Source: Butyrivibrio proteoclasticus B316 (GTDB taxonomy: Bacteria; Bacillota; Clostridia; Lachnospirales; Lachnospiraceae). Taken from it: 64,000 nt of DNA. Made by a program: the position numbers and the translations under genes. The notes under the pieces are model-generated. The model worked only from the letters and a program-made list of their open reading frames with translations. It ran no database searches and was not told the origin of the DNA. The stretch is from positions 297,400-361,399 of the forward strand of contig NC_014389.1 in the NCBI RefSeq assembly GCF_000145035.1, given 5' to 3'. Position 1 is the stretch's first letter; each line of letters begins with the position of its first letter. This document shows, in pieces, positions 52,863 through 60,867 of the stretch.

Positions 52863-54581
52863 CTACTTTGTCGTATAAATTCTTTTTAAAGCTGCATCCA
52901 GCTCATTTATATTCTGAAATCCTGTTTTTTCAAGCGGTATAAGCTTTACATTCCAGTATTTCACAAGTCTTTCCTGATGTACATGATTATTGCTTGGATG
53001 ATGGCCAATGGTTTCTTTTGCAGCCATGTAAATATCTTCGCTCGTGCCGGCAATATCTGCTCTGGCTACTCTGTTTTGGACTATATATATACCAGAAAGG
53101 CTTTCCTGAAAACCAGCCTGCTTCTCATAGCTTTTTAGATTCAGAAGCTCTTCATAGCTTATCGCCCTTGTTTCACTAATGGCGTTTTTAAGCATTTCAT
53201 TTTTCTGTTTTTTATTTAATTTTTTTGAAGTTGTCTGTATATTATTCTCGTTAACTAAAATAGCTGCAGGCTCCTGAACAGTTTCCTGTTCGTCTTTTGG
53301 CACCGGAGCATTTTCTTTTTGTCTTTTATTTTTCCTTGCTTTCCTGCTTCCTTTCTTTGTCGGTTGCGGTTCTTTCTCTAAAACAGGCTTTTCCGTCACT
53401 ATTCCTTCTTTAGAAGATTCCTCAAGCACTACTTTCTTCATAGGCTTTACTTTACTTTGTTTTTCTTTTTTCGTTTTTTTCTTTATTGCCGCAAGCACTA
53501 CGTGACACACAAATCCGATAGCAAGTCCAAGAATAACAGCTCCGGCTATATCCAGAGCATACAATATCTTTTTATTTGATACTATCGTATCAATAAGCTG
53601 TTTAAGGATATCGTTATTTTGGTTCTCTGTCTGCTCTACCAGTTCTTTAGTAATATCTTCAGCCGAACTTCCAATAGAGCTGGCATCAGCGGTCTCTGCG
53701 GATTCTACCGATATTCCCTGGGTAGTATCTTTTTGGGTGCTGACGGTATATTTCACCTGTTGTTTTTTAGGAAGAGTATCTGTTGTTCCAGGAATTCCTC
53801 CATACATGTAGTGATAAAAATTATTAAGGCCCGAGACCATGTTTGACATGAATGAATATACTTCTGGGGATGCTTCTGATAATTCTTCCGGATGGCATAC
53901 ATACATCCTGAAAGCATCTGCAAAACCATCTGCCCTGCTCATAGGCCAGTTATATTCAGAAAGCTCGTCAAAATGCCATAATTTTTCAAGTTTCTTGGCA
54001 TTATCAGTGTTATATATACTAAGCCAGTCTATGCCGTCTGACATAGCATTATCAGTCCCTGTATAAAACCCATGCATATATGACACGAGATTATCCAGTT
54101 CGCATCCCGCAGCATAAACAATTTGTTCCGGTGCAAAGTATCTTCCTCCCAGATCCGTATAACAGGTAACCCAACCTTTTCTAGTAATATTTTTAATTAC
54201 CTTGCCGTCTGTACCTACATTCAGAATTGCAGGCCAGGCTGATGCGGTAGTCGTCATATTAGCTGGCTCAGTCTTACTTTCATAAGGAACAATATAAAAG
54301 TTGATGCCCTTTTGTTCAAAAAGCGCTTTTATAACAGCAGGAATCTTATCATATTCTGTAATCAGCTTTTCCGTATCCCAGGATATAGAGTTTGGGCTTA
54401 TAAATACATTGGGGTTATCTTCATCTTGGGTAAATGAACTCGTATCGTCGCTATATGGGTTGAATGCACATACAAGCAGGGAAATATACATGAAAATGAT
54501 AAAAATCAAAAATAGGACCAAAATTTGGCGATATGGGTACAGATTATTTACCTTGGTGATTGGCTTGAAATTTTTCTGCAT
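52863..54581 (-). CDS. Two-helix membrane protein with degenerate lethal-factor-like metalloprotease domain
   Basis: 572 residues. Helix at residues ~19-40, an outside domain to ~340, a second helix (ALDIAGAVILGLAIGFVCHVV), then a Lys-rich cytoplasmic tail. The outside part has the outline of anthrax lethal-factor-type (M34/ATLF) domains: GWVTCYTDLGGRYFAPEQ, then AAGCELDNLVSY where HExxH is expected, then FADAFRMYVCHPEELSEASPEVY. Both zinc His residues seem lost. The last ~80 residues (SGIYIVQNRVARADIAGTSED) weakly recall GIY-YIG folds. Upstream lies CGTCGCAGAAAGGA, identical to 14 nt of a CRISPR spacer. Confidence 0.55.
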   Translation of the reverse strand: MQKNFKPITKVNNLYPYRQILVLFLIFIIFMYISLLVCAFNPYSDDTSSFTQDEDNPNVFISPNSISWDTEKLITEYDKIPAVIKALFEQKGINFYIVPYESKTEPANMTTTASAWPAILNVGTDGKVIKNITRKGWVTCYTDLGGRYFAPEQIVYAAGCELDNLVSYMHGFYTGTDNAMSDGIDWLSIYNTDNAKKLEKLWHFDELSEYNWPMSRADGFADAFRMYVCHPEELSEASPEVYSFMSNMVSGLNNFYHYMYGGIPGTTDTLPKKQQVKYTVSTQKDTTQGISVESAETADASSIGSSAEDITKELVEQTENQNNDILKQLIDTIVSNKKILYALDIAGAVILGLAIGFVCHVVLAAIKKKTKKEKQSKVKPMKKVVLEESSKEGIVTEKPVLEKEPQPTKKGSRKARKNKRQKENAPVPKDEQETVQEPAAILVNENNIQTTSKKLNKKQKNEMLKNAISETRAISYEELLNLKSYEKQAGFQESLSGIYIVQNRVARADIAGTSEDIYMAAKETIGHHPSNNHVHQERLVKYWNVKLIPLEKTGFQNINELDAALKRIYTTK

Positions 54582-54586
54582 AGTTT

Positions 54587-54600
54587 TCCTTTCTGCGACG
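54587..54600 (-). promoter_or_regulatory. Ribosome binding site matching a CRISPR spacer seed
   Basis: CGTCGCAGAAAGGA, 6-19 bases before the start codon at 54581, is identical to the first 14 nt of the leader-proximal spacer (39180-39209) in crRNA orientation. It includes the Shine-Dalgarno tract. The four bases 5' of the match are GGGG, not a Cas12a-type TTTV. Confidence 0.55.
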
Positions 54601-54662
54601 CCCCATCATTTTACGGTCTGATATGATTATCATAAACCAATAATGCTAATAATTACAAAGAA

Positions 54663-54701
54663 AGTATACGTAATATCATTTAATAAATATTTTTCTGCAC
54701 A
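54663..54701 (-). promoter_or_regulatory. Class 1 promoter
   Basis: Minus strand TGTGCAGAAAAAT, 20 nt, TATACT, for the 54581 operon. About 85 bp of leader follow. Confidence 0.65.
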
Positions 54702-54752
54702 GACGGTATTTGTCCGTTTTAGCTATTCAAAAGGATATTAGATGAGGGATGT

Positions 54753-54938
54753 ATGGATATAGACACAAGTTACGCAGACGGAACACCTGCGTATACACTA
54801 TCATTTAATCATGTAATGCAGAGCTATGATGTTTCAAAAGGAGAGTTTCCTATTATCACACTTTGCCCTATTGCAATCAAGAGTGCTATCGGAGAGCTTT
54901 TGTGGATCTATCAAGATCAGTTTAATAGCTGGACCTAA
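54753..54938 (+). pseudogene. thyA: Thymidylate synthase remnant
   Basis: PAYTLSFNHVMQSYDVSKGE and PIAIKSAIGELLWIYQDQ match the N-terminal part of ThyA; the gene then ends abruptly. Only ~60 of ~280 residues remain, without the catalytic Cys region. A nucleotide-metabolism relic next to nrdG. Confidence 0.7.
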
Positions 54939-54939
54939 A

Positions 54940-55030
54940 ATCGAGTAGGAGGCGGTCAATGACTGCCGACCTCTCAGTCGAGTACGTAAGGGGACTTTCA
55001 CCCGTTAGAGCGCGCCCATGGCGCGCAAAC
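54940..55030 (-). other. GC-rich fragment, intron- or IS-like
   Basis: Minus strand GCGCGCCATGGGCGCGC followed by GGGTGAAAGTCCCC and GACCGCCTCCTACTCG. It is much richer in G+C than its surroundings and recalls the 5' domain of group II introns or an IS flank. It truncates the thyA remnant. Low certainty. Confidence 0.3.
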
Positions 55031-55032
55031 TA

Positions 55033-55061
55033 AAAAGCCGCCCTCAATAGAGAACGGCTTA
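55033..55061 (-). terminator. Terminator of nrdG
   Basis: AAGCCG and CGGCTT arms with T residues on the minus strand, just after the NrdG stop. Confidence 0.75.
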
Positions 55062-55064
55062 CTT

Positions 55065-55595
55065 TTAAGCGTTATATTCTGATAAAGTTATCTCGTTTTC
55101 TTTTACAGTCTTTTTTACGTCAATGATTCGCTGGTTGGATGAGCCTCTGTACTTTAATCTCATGTCTTTCTTTTCAAGTACGAACTCCCCATCTACAAGA
55201 ATATCGATCATGCCAAGTATTTCCATTGTGTGGGCTCCATGGCATCTTTTGTTTTCTGTATCTGTTAATTCCTCCCAGGTATATCCGGAATAGAGCCAGA
55301 TTGTCTTTTTAGGATACAGCTCTTTGACTCTTTTTATGAGTTTTACGATATATTCCTGATTGCAGAGTTCCATAGGTTCGCCGCCAAGGATTGTTAGGCC
55401 TGCTATATATTCTGGTTCGAGTGATTCAATGATAGATTCTTCGGTTTTGGCGGTGTATTTTTCGCCGTAATTAAAATCCCATGTCATCTCGTTAAAGCAG
55501 CCTTTACAGTGATGTGTGCAGCCACTTACAAAAAGAGATGTTCTGCAGCCTGGTCCGTTAGCCACATCATTGTGATATATCTGTCCGTAGTTCAT
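55065..55595 (-). CDS. nrdG: Anaerobic ribonucleotide reductase activating protein (radical SAM)
   Basis: 176 residues from MNYGQIYHND; GGAGGAAAT lies just upstream. CTHHCKGC supplies the C-x3-C-x2-C that binds the 4Fe-4S cluster, and LGGEPM and WLYSGYTWEEL are typical of NrdG. It would generate the glycyl radical on NrdD. Unusually it lies after ssb, not next to nrdD. Confidence 0.93.
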   Translation of the reverse strand: MNYGQIYHNDVANGPGCRTSLFVSGCTHHCKGCFNEMTWDFNYGEKYTAKTEESIIESLEPEYIAGLTILGGEPMELCNQEYIVKLIKRVKELYPKKTIWLYSGYTWEELTDTENKRCHGAHTMEILGMIDILVDGEFVLEKKDMRLKYRGSSNQRIIDVKKTVKENEITLSEYNA

Positions 55596-55612
55596 ATTTC
55601 CTCCAAAAGCAA

Positions 55613-55640
55613 AAGCCGTCACTTTAAAAAGTGACGGCCC
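55613..55640 (-). terminator. Terminator or attenuator between ssb and nrdG
   Basis: GCCGTCAC and GTGACGGC arms; on the minus strand TTTTGCTTTT and then the nrdG binding site follow at once. It ends ssb transcription or modulates read-through into nrdG. Confidence 0.7.
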
Positions 55641-55651
55641 TGTTAATATCT

Positions 55652-56095
55652 TTAGTTAAAAGGAAGTTCCTCATCGATTCCGTCTGGAATGTTCATGAAG
55701 CCACCGTCTGATGAAGGAGCAAAATCTCCATCTGGAACGGGAGCAGTATTTGAATCAGCAGACTTTCTTGACTCTGCAAATTCCTGATCTTCTGCAACAA
55801 TATCAGTTGTATAGATTTTATTGCCATCCTTGTTGACATAGCTTCCCGTCTGGATTCTTCCTGTTACAATGACCTTGGTTCCCTTCTTGAGGTATTTCTC
55901 AACAAACTCACCCGCTTTGCCGAATGCGACAATCTGAATGAAATCAGCTGTCTGCTCATCGCCTTCTCTCTTGTAGCGGCGATCAACTGCAAGATTATAT
56001 CTTGCTACGCATTTTGCAGGTTCATTTCCCTGAGCCTGTGAATATCTCACATCAGGATCTCTAGTGAGACGTCCCATAAGTATAACTTTGTTCAT
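55652..56095 (-). CDS. ssb: Single-stranded DNA binding protein
   Basis: 147 residues. MNKVILMGRLTRDPDVRYS and VTGRIQTGSYVNKDGNKIYTTD are the OB-fold signatures; the acidic tail ends EELPFN, close to the usual D-D-I/L-P-F partner-binding tip. Probably a plasmid SSB for replication. Confidence 0.93.
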   Translation of the reverse strand: MNKVILMGRLTRDPDVRYSQAQGNEPAKCVARYNLAVDRRYKREGDEQTADFIQIVAFGKAGEFVEKYLKKGTKVIVTGRIQTGSYVNKDGNKIYTTDIVAEDQEFAESRKSADSNTAPVPDGDFAPSSDGGFMNIPDGIDEELPFN

Positions 56096-56215
56096 TTAAT
56101 TATTCTCCTTTGAAATGCCGGGTTTACCCGGATATTTTATGTTTCTAAAGCATTTTGCATTAAAAACAATATGCACTTGTAATTCTTCAAATGTTATAAT
56201 ATACTGAGTTTAGGC

Positions 56216-56246
56216 AGTTTGCAGATTATTAAAATCTGCAAACCTT
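56216..56246 (-). terminator. Terminator of nrdD
   Basis: GTTTGCAGATT and AATCTGCAAAC arms, 11 bp, between nrdD and ssb. Confidence 0.8.
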
Positions 56247-56285
56247 TACTAAATCTCTTTTCATAACACTTGTTTTTGTAAAAGT

Positions 56286-58541
56286 TCAGGCGCTAAGCGT
56301 TCTCTGTGGTACACTGATATGCACGTACCTCTGTTCGATTTCTTGTGTACGTCCCTGATTCCAGTAATTACTTCCTATGTAGCCGCATGTACGTCTGGCT
56401 ACGTTCATCTTGGATTCATCACGGTTCTTGCAATTAGGACACTCCCAAACGAGCTTGGTAGTCTTACCATTCTCATCTGTCTCGTGCACAATCTTGATTT
56501 CTCCATCATATCCGCAGCATTGGCAGTAATCTGACTTAGTGTTCATCTCAGCATACATGATATGCTTTGACATGAACTTGATGTGTGCAAGCACTGCCTC
56601 GATGTTTCCTGTAAGATCAGCCATCTCAACATATGAGATAGCACCACCAGGTGAAAGTTTCTGGAATTCAGACTCAAACTTAAGCTTTGTAAATGAATCA
56701 ATCTTCTGACGAACGTTTACGTGATAGCTGTTAGTGATGTAGTCATGGTCTGTAACTTCAGGAATGATTCCAAATCTCTTCTGAAGAAGCTGTGCGAAGC
56801 GGTAAGTCGTTGACTCCAAAGGGGTTCCATATACGCTATATGCGATATTTTCCTTTTTCCTCCATTCAGCGCACTTATCGTTCATGTGCTGCATGATTGC
56901 AAGAGCAAAATCCTTTGCTTCTGGATCAGTATGGCTATGGCCTGTCATGTAGTATACGCATTCATACAAACCAGCGTAGCCATAGGAAAGTGTTGAGTAA
57001 TTTCCATATAAAAGCTTATCAATAACCTCTCCCTTCTTAAGTCTTGCAAGTCCGCCATACTGCCAGAGGATTGGAGCAACATCTGATGGTGTTCCAAGAA
57101 GACGCTCATGTCTGCATCTAAGTGCCTTGTGGACAAGCTCAGATCTTTCTTCCATAAGTTCCCAGAACTTATCCATGTCTTTACCAGAAGAACATGCAAC
57201 ATCTACAAGATTAAGTGTAACAACACCCTGGTTGAAACGTCCATAGTATTTATGTTCGCCTTCCTTGTAGTTAAGAGCACCTGCCTTGTTTCCCGCATTG
57301 CAGAGTCCCTCGGCATTATCTTCGCTATCCGGGGTAAGGAATGATCTGCATCCCATACATCCGTAAACATCGCCGCCCTTATACTCTCTCATCTTAGTAG
57401 CTGAGATGTAATCAGGAACCATTCTCTTTGCTGTTGATCTAGCAGCAAGAACAGTTGTTGACCAGTATTTACTCTCCTCCTCATCATTGAAGCTGTCAAG
57501 TACATAAAGAAGCTTAGGGAACGCAGGTGTAACCCACTCTCCTTTTTCATTCTTTACACCCTGAAGTCTCTGTCTGCAGATTTCTGAGATCATCATAGCA
57601 AGATCATCTCTTTCCTGTCCTTCCTTAGCCTCATTAAGATCAAGGTAAACTGAAAGGAATGGAGCCTGGCCATTTGTAGTCATCAAAGTGATGATCTGAT
57701 ACTGCATGGTCTGGACGCCAGTCTTGATGTCTCTTGCAAGACGCTTTTCAAGAACTTTTGCAAACTGCTCATCAGTCATTGTAAGTCCAGCTTCCTCGTT
57801 TTCTTCCTCAATCTCTTTAGTAATAGTCTTCCTTGAGACATCGATGAACTTTGCGAGGTGCGCAGCAGATATTGTCTGTCCGCCGTACTGTGAACTTGCT
57901 ACCTGAGCTACAACCTGCATACCAATATTGCAGGCAGTTGAGAACTTCTTTGGCTTCTCAATGAGTGTATCTCCGATGACAGTTCCATTTTGGAGCATAT
58001 CATCAAGGTTTACAAGACAGCAGTTATGCATATGCTGTGCAAAATAATCTGCATCATGGAAGTGGATCACGCCTTCCTTATGAGCCTTAACGATCTCGTC
58101 AGGCAAGAGCATTCTCATTGTAAGATCCTTTGAAACTTCACCAGCCATGTAATCACGCTGTGTGCTGTTTCTTATAGGATTCTTATTGGAGTTTTCCTGC
58201 TTAACTTCTTCATTATCACGCTCAATAAGGCTTAAGATTGTCTCATCTGTAGTATTTGCCTTACGGACAAGCGCTCTGTTATGACGATAGTTCATGAAGT
58301 TCTTAGCAACCTCAGGAGCCATTTTCATAAGCAAGAGCTCAATCTTATCGGAAATATCCTCAACTGTAAGAGTAGCAACTGTATTGTTAGCATATTCTTC
58401 AACATCAGAGGCGATAGCATCAATATAGATGCTATTCATTCTGGCTCTTTCTGATGAAGCCTCATTAGCCTTAGAGATAGCAGTTTTTACTTTCTCGATA
58501 TCAAACTCAACTTCTGTGCCATTTCTCTTAATAATGTACAT
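56286..58541 (-). CDS. nrdD: Class III (anaerobic) ribonucleoside-triphosphate reductase
   Basis: 751 residues. Residues 1-~90 are an ATP-cone (MYIIKRNGTEVEFDIEKV). The barrel carries MHNCCLVNLDDMLQNG, YGCMGCRSFLTPD, and a C-terminal four-Cys zinc site (CQCCGYDG, CPNCKN). The glycyl-radical loop RRTCGYIGSNYWN puts the radical Gly at ~720. Needs NrdG for activation and an anaerobic cell. A class 2 promoter lies upstream. Confidence 0.96.
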   Translation of the reverse strand: MYIIKRNGTEVEFDIEKVKTAISKANEASSERARMNSIYIDAIASDVEEYANNTVATLTVEDISDKIELLLMKMAPEVAKNFMNYRHNRALVRKANTTDETILSLIERDNEEVKQENSNKNPIRNSTQRDYMAGEVSKDLTMRMLLPDEIVKAHKEGVIHFHDADYFAQHMHNCCLVNLDDMLQNGTVIGDTLIEKPKKFSTACNIGMQVVAQVASSQYGGQTISAAHLAKFIDVSRKTITKEIEEENEEAGLTMTDEQFAKVLEKRLARDIKTGVQTMQYQIITLMTTNGQAPFLSVYLDLNEAKEGQERDDLAMMISEICRQRLQGVKNEKGEWVTPAFPKLLYVLDSFNDEEESKYWSTTVLAARSTAKRMVPDYISATKMREYKGGDVYGCMGCRSFLTPDSEDNAEGLCNAGNKAGALNYKEGEHKYYGRFNQGVVTLNLVDVACSSGKDMDKFWELMEERSELVHKALRCRHERLLGTPSDVAPILWQYGGLARLKKGEVIDKLLYGNYSTLSYGYAGLYECVYYMTGHSHTDPEAKDFALAIMQHMNDKCAEWRKKENIAYSVYGTPLESTTYRFAQLLQKRFGIIPEVTDHDYITNSYHVNVRQKIDSFTKLKFESEFQKLSPGGAISYVEMADLTGNIEAVLAHIKFMSKHIMYAEMNTKSDYCQCCGYDGEIKIVHETDENGKTTKLVWECPNCKNRDESKMNVARRTCGYIGSNYWNQGRTQEIEQRYVHISVPQRTLSA

Positions 58542-58562
58542 CTTATTCTCTCCTTTCTTGAA

Positions 58563-58594
58563 TCGACATTATATTAGATGTACATCATTATGGT
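58563..58594 (-). promoter_or_regulatory. Class 2 promoter/leader element of nrdD
   Basis: Minus strand ACCATAAT, then TATAATGTCGATT, then GAAAGGAGAG. Confidence 0.5.
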
Positions 58595-58611
58595 ATTCAT
58601 AAAATAAAATA

Positions 58612-58634
58612 AAATCGCCCTTAAGGCGGTTTTA
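58612..58634 (-). terminator. Terminator upstream of nrdD
   Basis: ATCGCC and GGCGGT arms around CTTAA, followed by TTTTATTTTATTTT on the minus strand. Ends a short transcript that begins near 59030. Confidence 0.65.
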
Positions 58635-58673
58635 TAAATTACTTATATGTAGTTTCGTTTATTTAGATTTTAT

Positions 58674-58995
58674 AAATAACGCACGAGGAAACCCTTTCCG
58701 ATGAAGTCGGTTGTGGGATGAATCGCCTTTACGCGAACGGCTGTTCGTGATAAAATAAGTCAATCGGAACCTTGAAAACTGTATATATGAGGTTGTGCCA
58801 TGAATCTAATAAGCTAAGAACCTATGGCACGTAAAATATACAAGGTGTTTAGTTCCCAAGCGCCAAAAGCGCATATATAACACTTAAAGTATACCGAAGG
58901 GATTTCCCGACGGAGTAGTGGCGCCGTGGACGTGCCTTACTATACCGTAAGGTATTGTTGAAACCATTTCCGATGTCATCGGTATGGTAGTTCAT
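58674..58995 (+). mobile_element. Full-length miniature element (322 bp)
   Basis: After TTTAT; ends GTTCAT. GTGCCAT (58795-58801) pairs with ATGGCAC (58824-58830), a compensated version of the GCACCAC stem. On the minus strand it splits a tiny reading frame (MDIKSK) that has a GAGGTGGTG site, so the original transcript was a ~95-nt leader-like RNA. Confidence 0.85.
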
Positions 58996-59125
58996 ATCCA
59001 TAACACCACCTCATAATGCTTTCTTATTTTAAGGGTATCAAAGCCGTTCCCATAATAATTTTCTGCACAAAAACAACCGCCAATAAATGCCGGTCATATA
59101 TTTAAGCTGCAGTCTTGATAATAAA

Positions 59126-59153
59126 AAACGCCAGCATAATGCTGACGTCTTTC
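59126..59153 (-). terminator. Terminator of the SLOG gene
   Basis: GACGTCAGCATTATGCTGGCGTTTTTT pattern on the minus strand in arms GTCAGCAT/ATGCTGGC, just after the stop. Confidence 0.75.
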
Positions 59154-59154
59154 A

Positions 59155-59727
59155 TTACATAAAGATGTTCTTTTGTATTGCCCTTATCGGATATGGTCCT
59201 TTGCTGTTTTTATCAAAAACAAGCTGCCAGATATCCATCATGTGCCTTGAAGCATACTGCATGGCTTTAGCCGTCCCTCCATTTGAAGCATTCTTCCAGG
59301 AATCATCCTCGTAAAGACACAGAATTCCGTCACTTGCATCAACCATTGCTTCATTTCTCTGAAACAAGGCTGCAATAGACTGTTCTTCTGAAATCACCTT
59401 TACTTCATCTGCTCTTGAGAGCATAAGGGAATATTCTTTCTGACTAAACAGTCCTTCTTTGAACCATTTTCCTTCCTGACCTTTAAAAGGAATATATACC
59501 TTGTTTTTTATTCCGGAATACGCCGGATCCCTTTTGACAATATCTACTGCCCAGAATGCTATCTGATCAAATCCCTGAGTTCCGCCGGAAATAAATTCAG
59601 TATATCCTGCGGTATATAGATTTTTAACACATTCAACGAGCTGCTTTATCAAAAGCTCATAACCTGCTCTGTCAAATCCAAACATATCTTTAGGCCTGTG
59701 GCCAGTGAAGCATAATGTCTTTCCCAT
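59155..59727 (-). CDS. SLOG-fold protein (DUF1273/YpsA-like)
   Basis: 190 residues. CFTGHRPKDM, FISGGTQGFDQIA, NEAMVDASDGILCLY and GGTAKAMQYA are the nucleotide-binding motifs of the SLOG family. Such proteins are predicted sensors or binders of nucleotide-derived ligands; on mobile elements they occur in defence and stress loci. The function here is unknown. Confidence 0.82.
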   Translation of the reverse strand: MGKTLCFTGHRPKDMFGFDRAGYELLIKQLVECVKNLYTAGYTEFISGGTQGFDQIAFWAVDIVKRDPAYSGIKNKVYIPFKGQEGKWFKEGLFSQKEYSLMLSRADEVKVISEEQSIAALFQRNEAMVDASDGILCLYEDDSWKNASNGGTAKAMQYASRHMMDIWQLVFDKNSKGPYPIRAIQKNIFM

Positions 59728-59730
59728 ATT

Positions 59731-59895
59731 TTATGAATTTCTCCTTATTAACGTATGTTCTCCCTGATGCCTGCAGGCTTTGTTTTTGCAGTTTAAGCAT
59801 CTTTCTTCATTAGGTTTCATTCTTGCAAAATTACAGAAAAGCCAGGGATTCGCTTTTTCATAAATATCAGGTACTATATAAATCACCCTGTCCAT
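59731..59895 (-). CDS. Small zinc-binding protein, 54 residues
   Basis: MDRVIYIVPDIYEKANPWLFCNF..., with CLNCKNKACRH near the end as the metal site. A longer start (72 residues) is possible. It lies 3 bp before the SLOG gene, so the two are probably one unit. Confidence 0.55.
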   Translation of the reverse strand: MDRVIYIVPDIYEKANPWLFCNFARMKPNEERCLNCKNKACRHQGEHTLIRRNS

Positions 59896-59965
59896 GTTTT
59901 TGTCCTTCTTTCTTCTGTCATTTATAGGTACAAATATATTATGTTTCATACAAATAAAAATAGCG

Positions 59966-59991
59966 CCAGCTTTGCCGACGCCAATCTATAT
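59966..59991 (-). terminator. Terminator of the SGNH hydrolase gene
   Basis: GGCGTCGGC and GCTGGCGC arms with one wobble, then ATTTTTATTTG on the minus strand. Confidence 0.6.
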
Positions 59992-59992
59992 G

Positions 59993-60745
59993 TCAAAGGC
60001 TATTGACTGGATGTACCGCGTCATTAACCTCTTTAACAATATAATCATATATTTCCTGATATGTATTTTTTGAATAATGGAGTCCATCAGGCGTTTCAAA
60101 TCCATTTTCTACAAGATATGAATTTGTATCAATAAATGATACGCTGGCCTCTTTTACCTTATCATTAAAGGCATTTATCTGTTCATTAGTTACAGTGGTA
60201 TTTTTTACAGGGTTTACCGATACGTAAAAAATCTCTGTTTCAGGATATTCTTCCTGTAAACCATCCAAATAGCTGATATATTTGTCTGCATTTGCCAGAT
60301 CATTAACGCCAAGATTAAAGATAAGAACAGTGTTATCCGTTAAAACATCCCTTATCTGCTGGTCTGCAGTCTTGGTAAGCCACTTATATCCCTGTCCGAC
60401 CTTAGCAATCACCGTTGCTTCATCCGATATTATGCTTTCCATGCCAACTGTTCTTGAGTCACCTACAAATAGATACTGTTTTTCTTCGTTTTCTGTATTT
60501 GAAACAACCTCTTCTATATCAAGATTCATCTCTTCTGGCATTGTATATACTATCTCACCATTTTTATTTAATGGTTCGCTTTCAATAAGTTCAATACCTT
60601 TAGCAGATGTTTCTTCTGTTTCACATTCTATAGATACCGAAGTGTTTTCTGTATTTAATTGTTCGTCATCTACTGTCACTGTTTTAACTCCGGTAAAAGT
60701 CAACGTGCAGGTTGTTATTCCTATGATAATTTCTTTTATATACAT
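59993..60745 (-). CDS. Secreted SGNH/GDSL-type hydrolase
   Basis: 250 residues from MYIKEIIIGI (AAGGGAACCCACG upstream). An N-terminal hydrophobic segment is followed by a ~75-residue acidic linker. Then come YLFVGDSRTVGM (catalytic Ser), NLGVNDLAN (Asn) and TPDGLHYSKN (Asp-x-x-His). These enzymes deacylate cell-wall or polysaccharide esters. Likely cell-surface, consistent with the surface locus at 8-15 kb. Confidence 0.8.
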   Translation of the reverse strand: MYIKEIIIGITTCTLTFTGVKTVTVDDEQLNTENTSVSIECETEETSAKGIELIESEPLNKNGEIVYTMPEEMNLDIEEVVSNTENEEKQYLFVGDSRTVGMESIISDEATVIAKVGQGYKWLTKTADQQIRDVLTDNTVLIFNLGVNDLANADKYISYLDGLQEEYPETEIFYVSVNPVKNTTVTNEQINAFNDKVKEASVSFIDTNSYLVENGFETPDGLHYSKNTYQEIYDYIVKEVNDAVHPVNSL

Positions 60746-60867
60746 CGTGGGTTCCCTTCCCTGCCTTCTACTGTGCAAGGTCGTTGGTTTTTATCTTTTG
60801 TTTTAATTGTCTTAAACATTATGGAATTTTTATATTTGCTGTTATATTGAATAATTTGTGCATAAAA

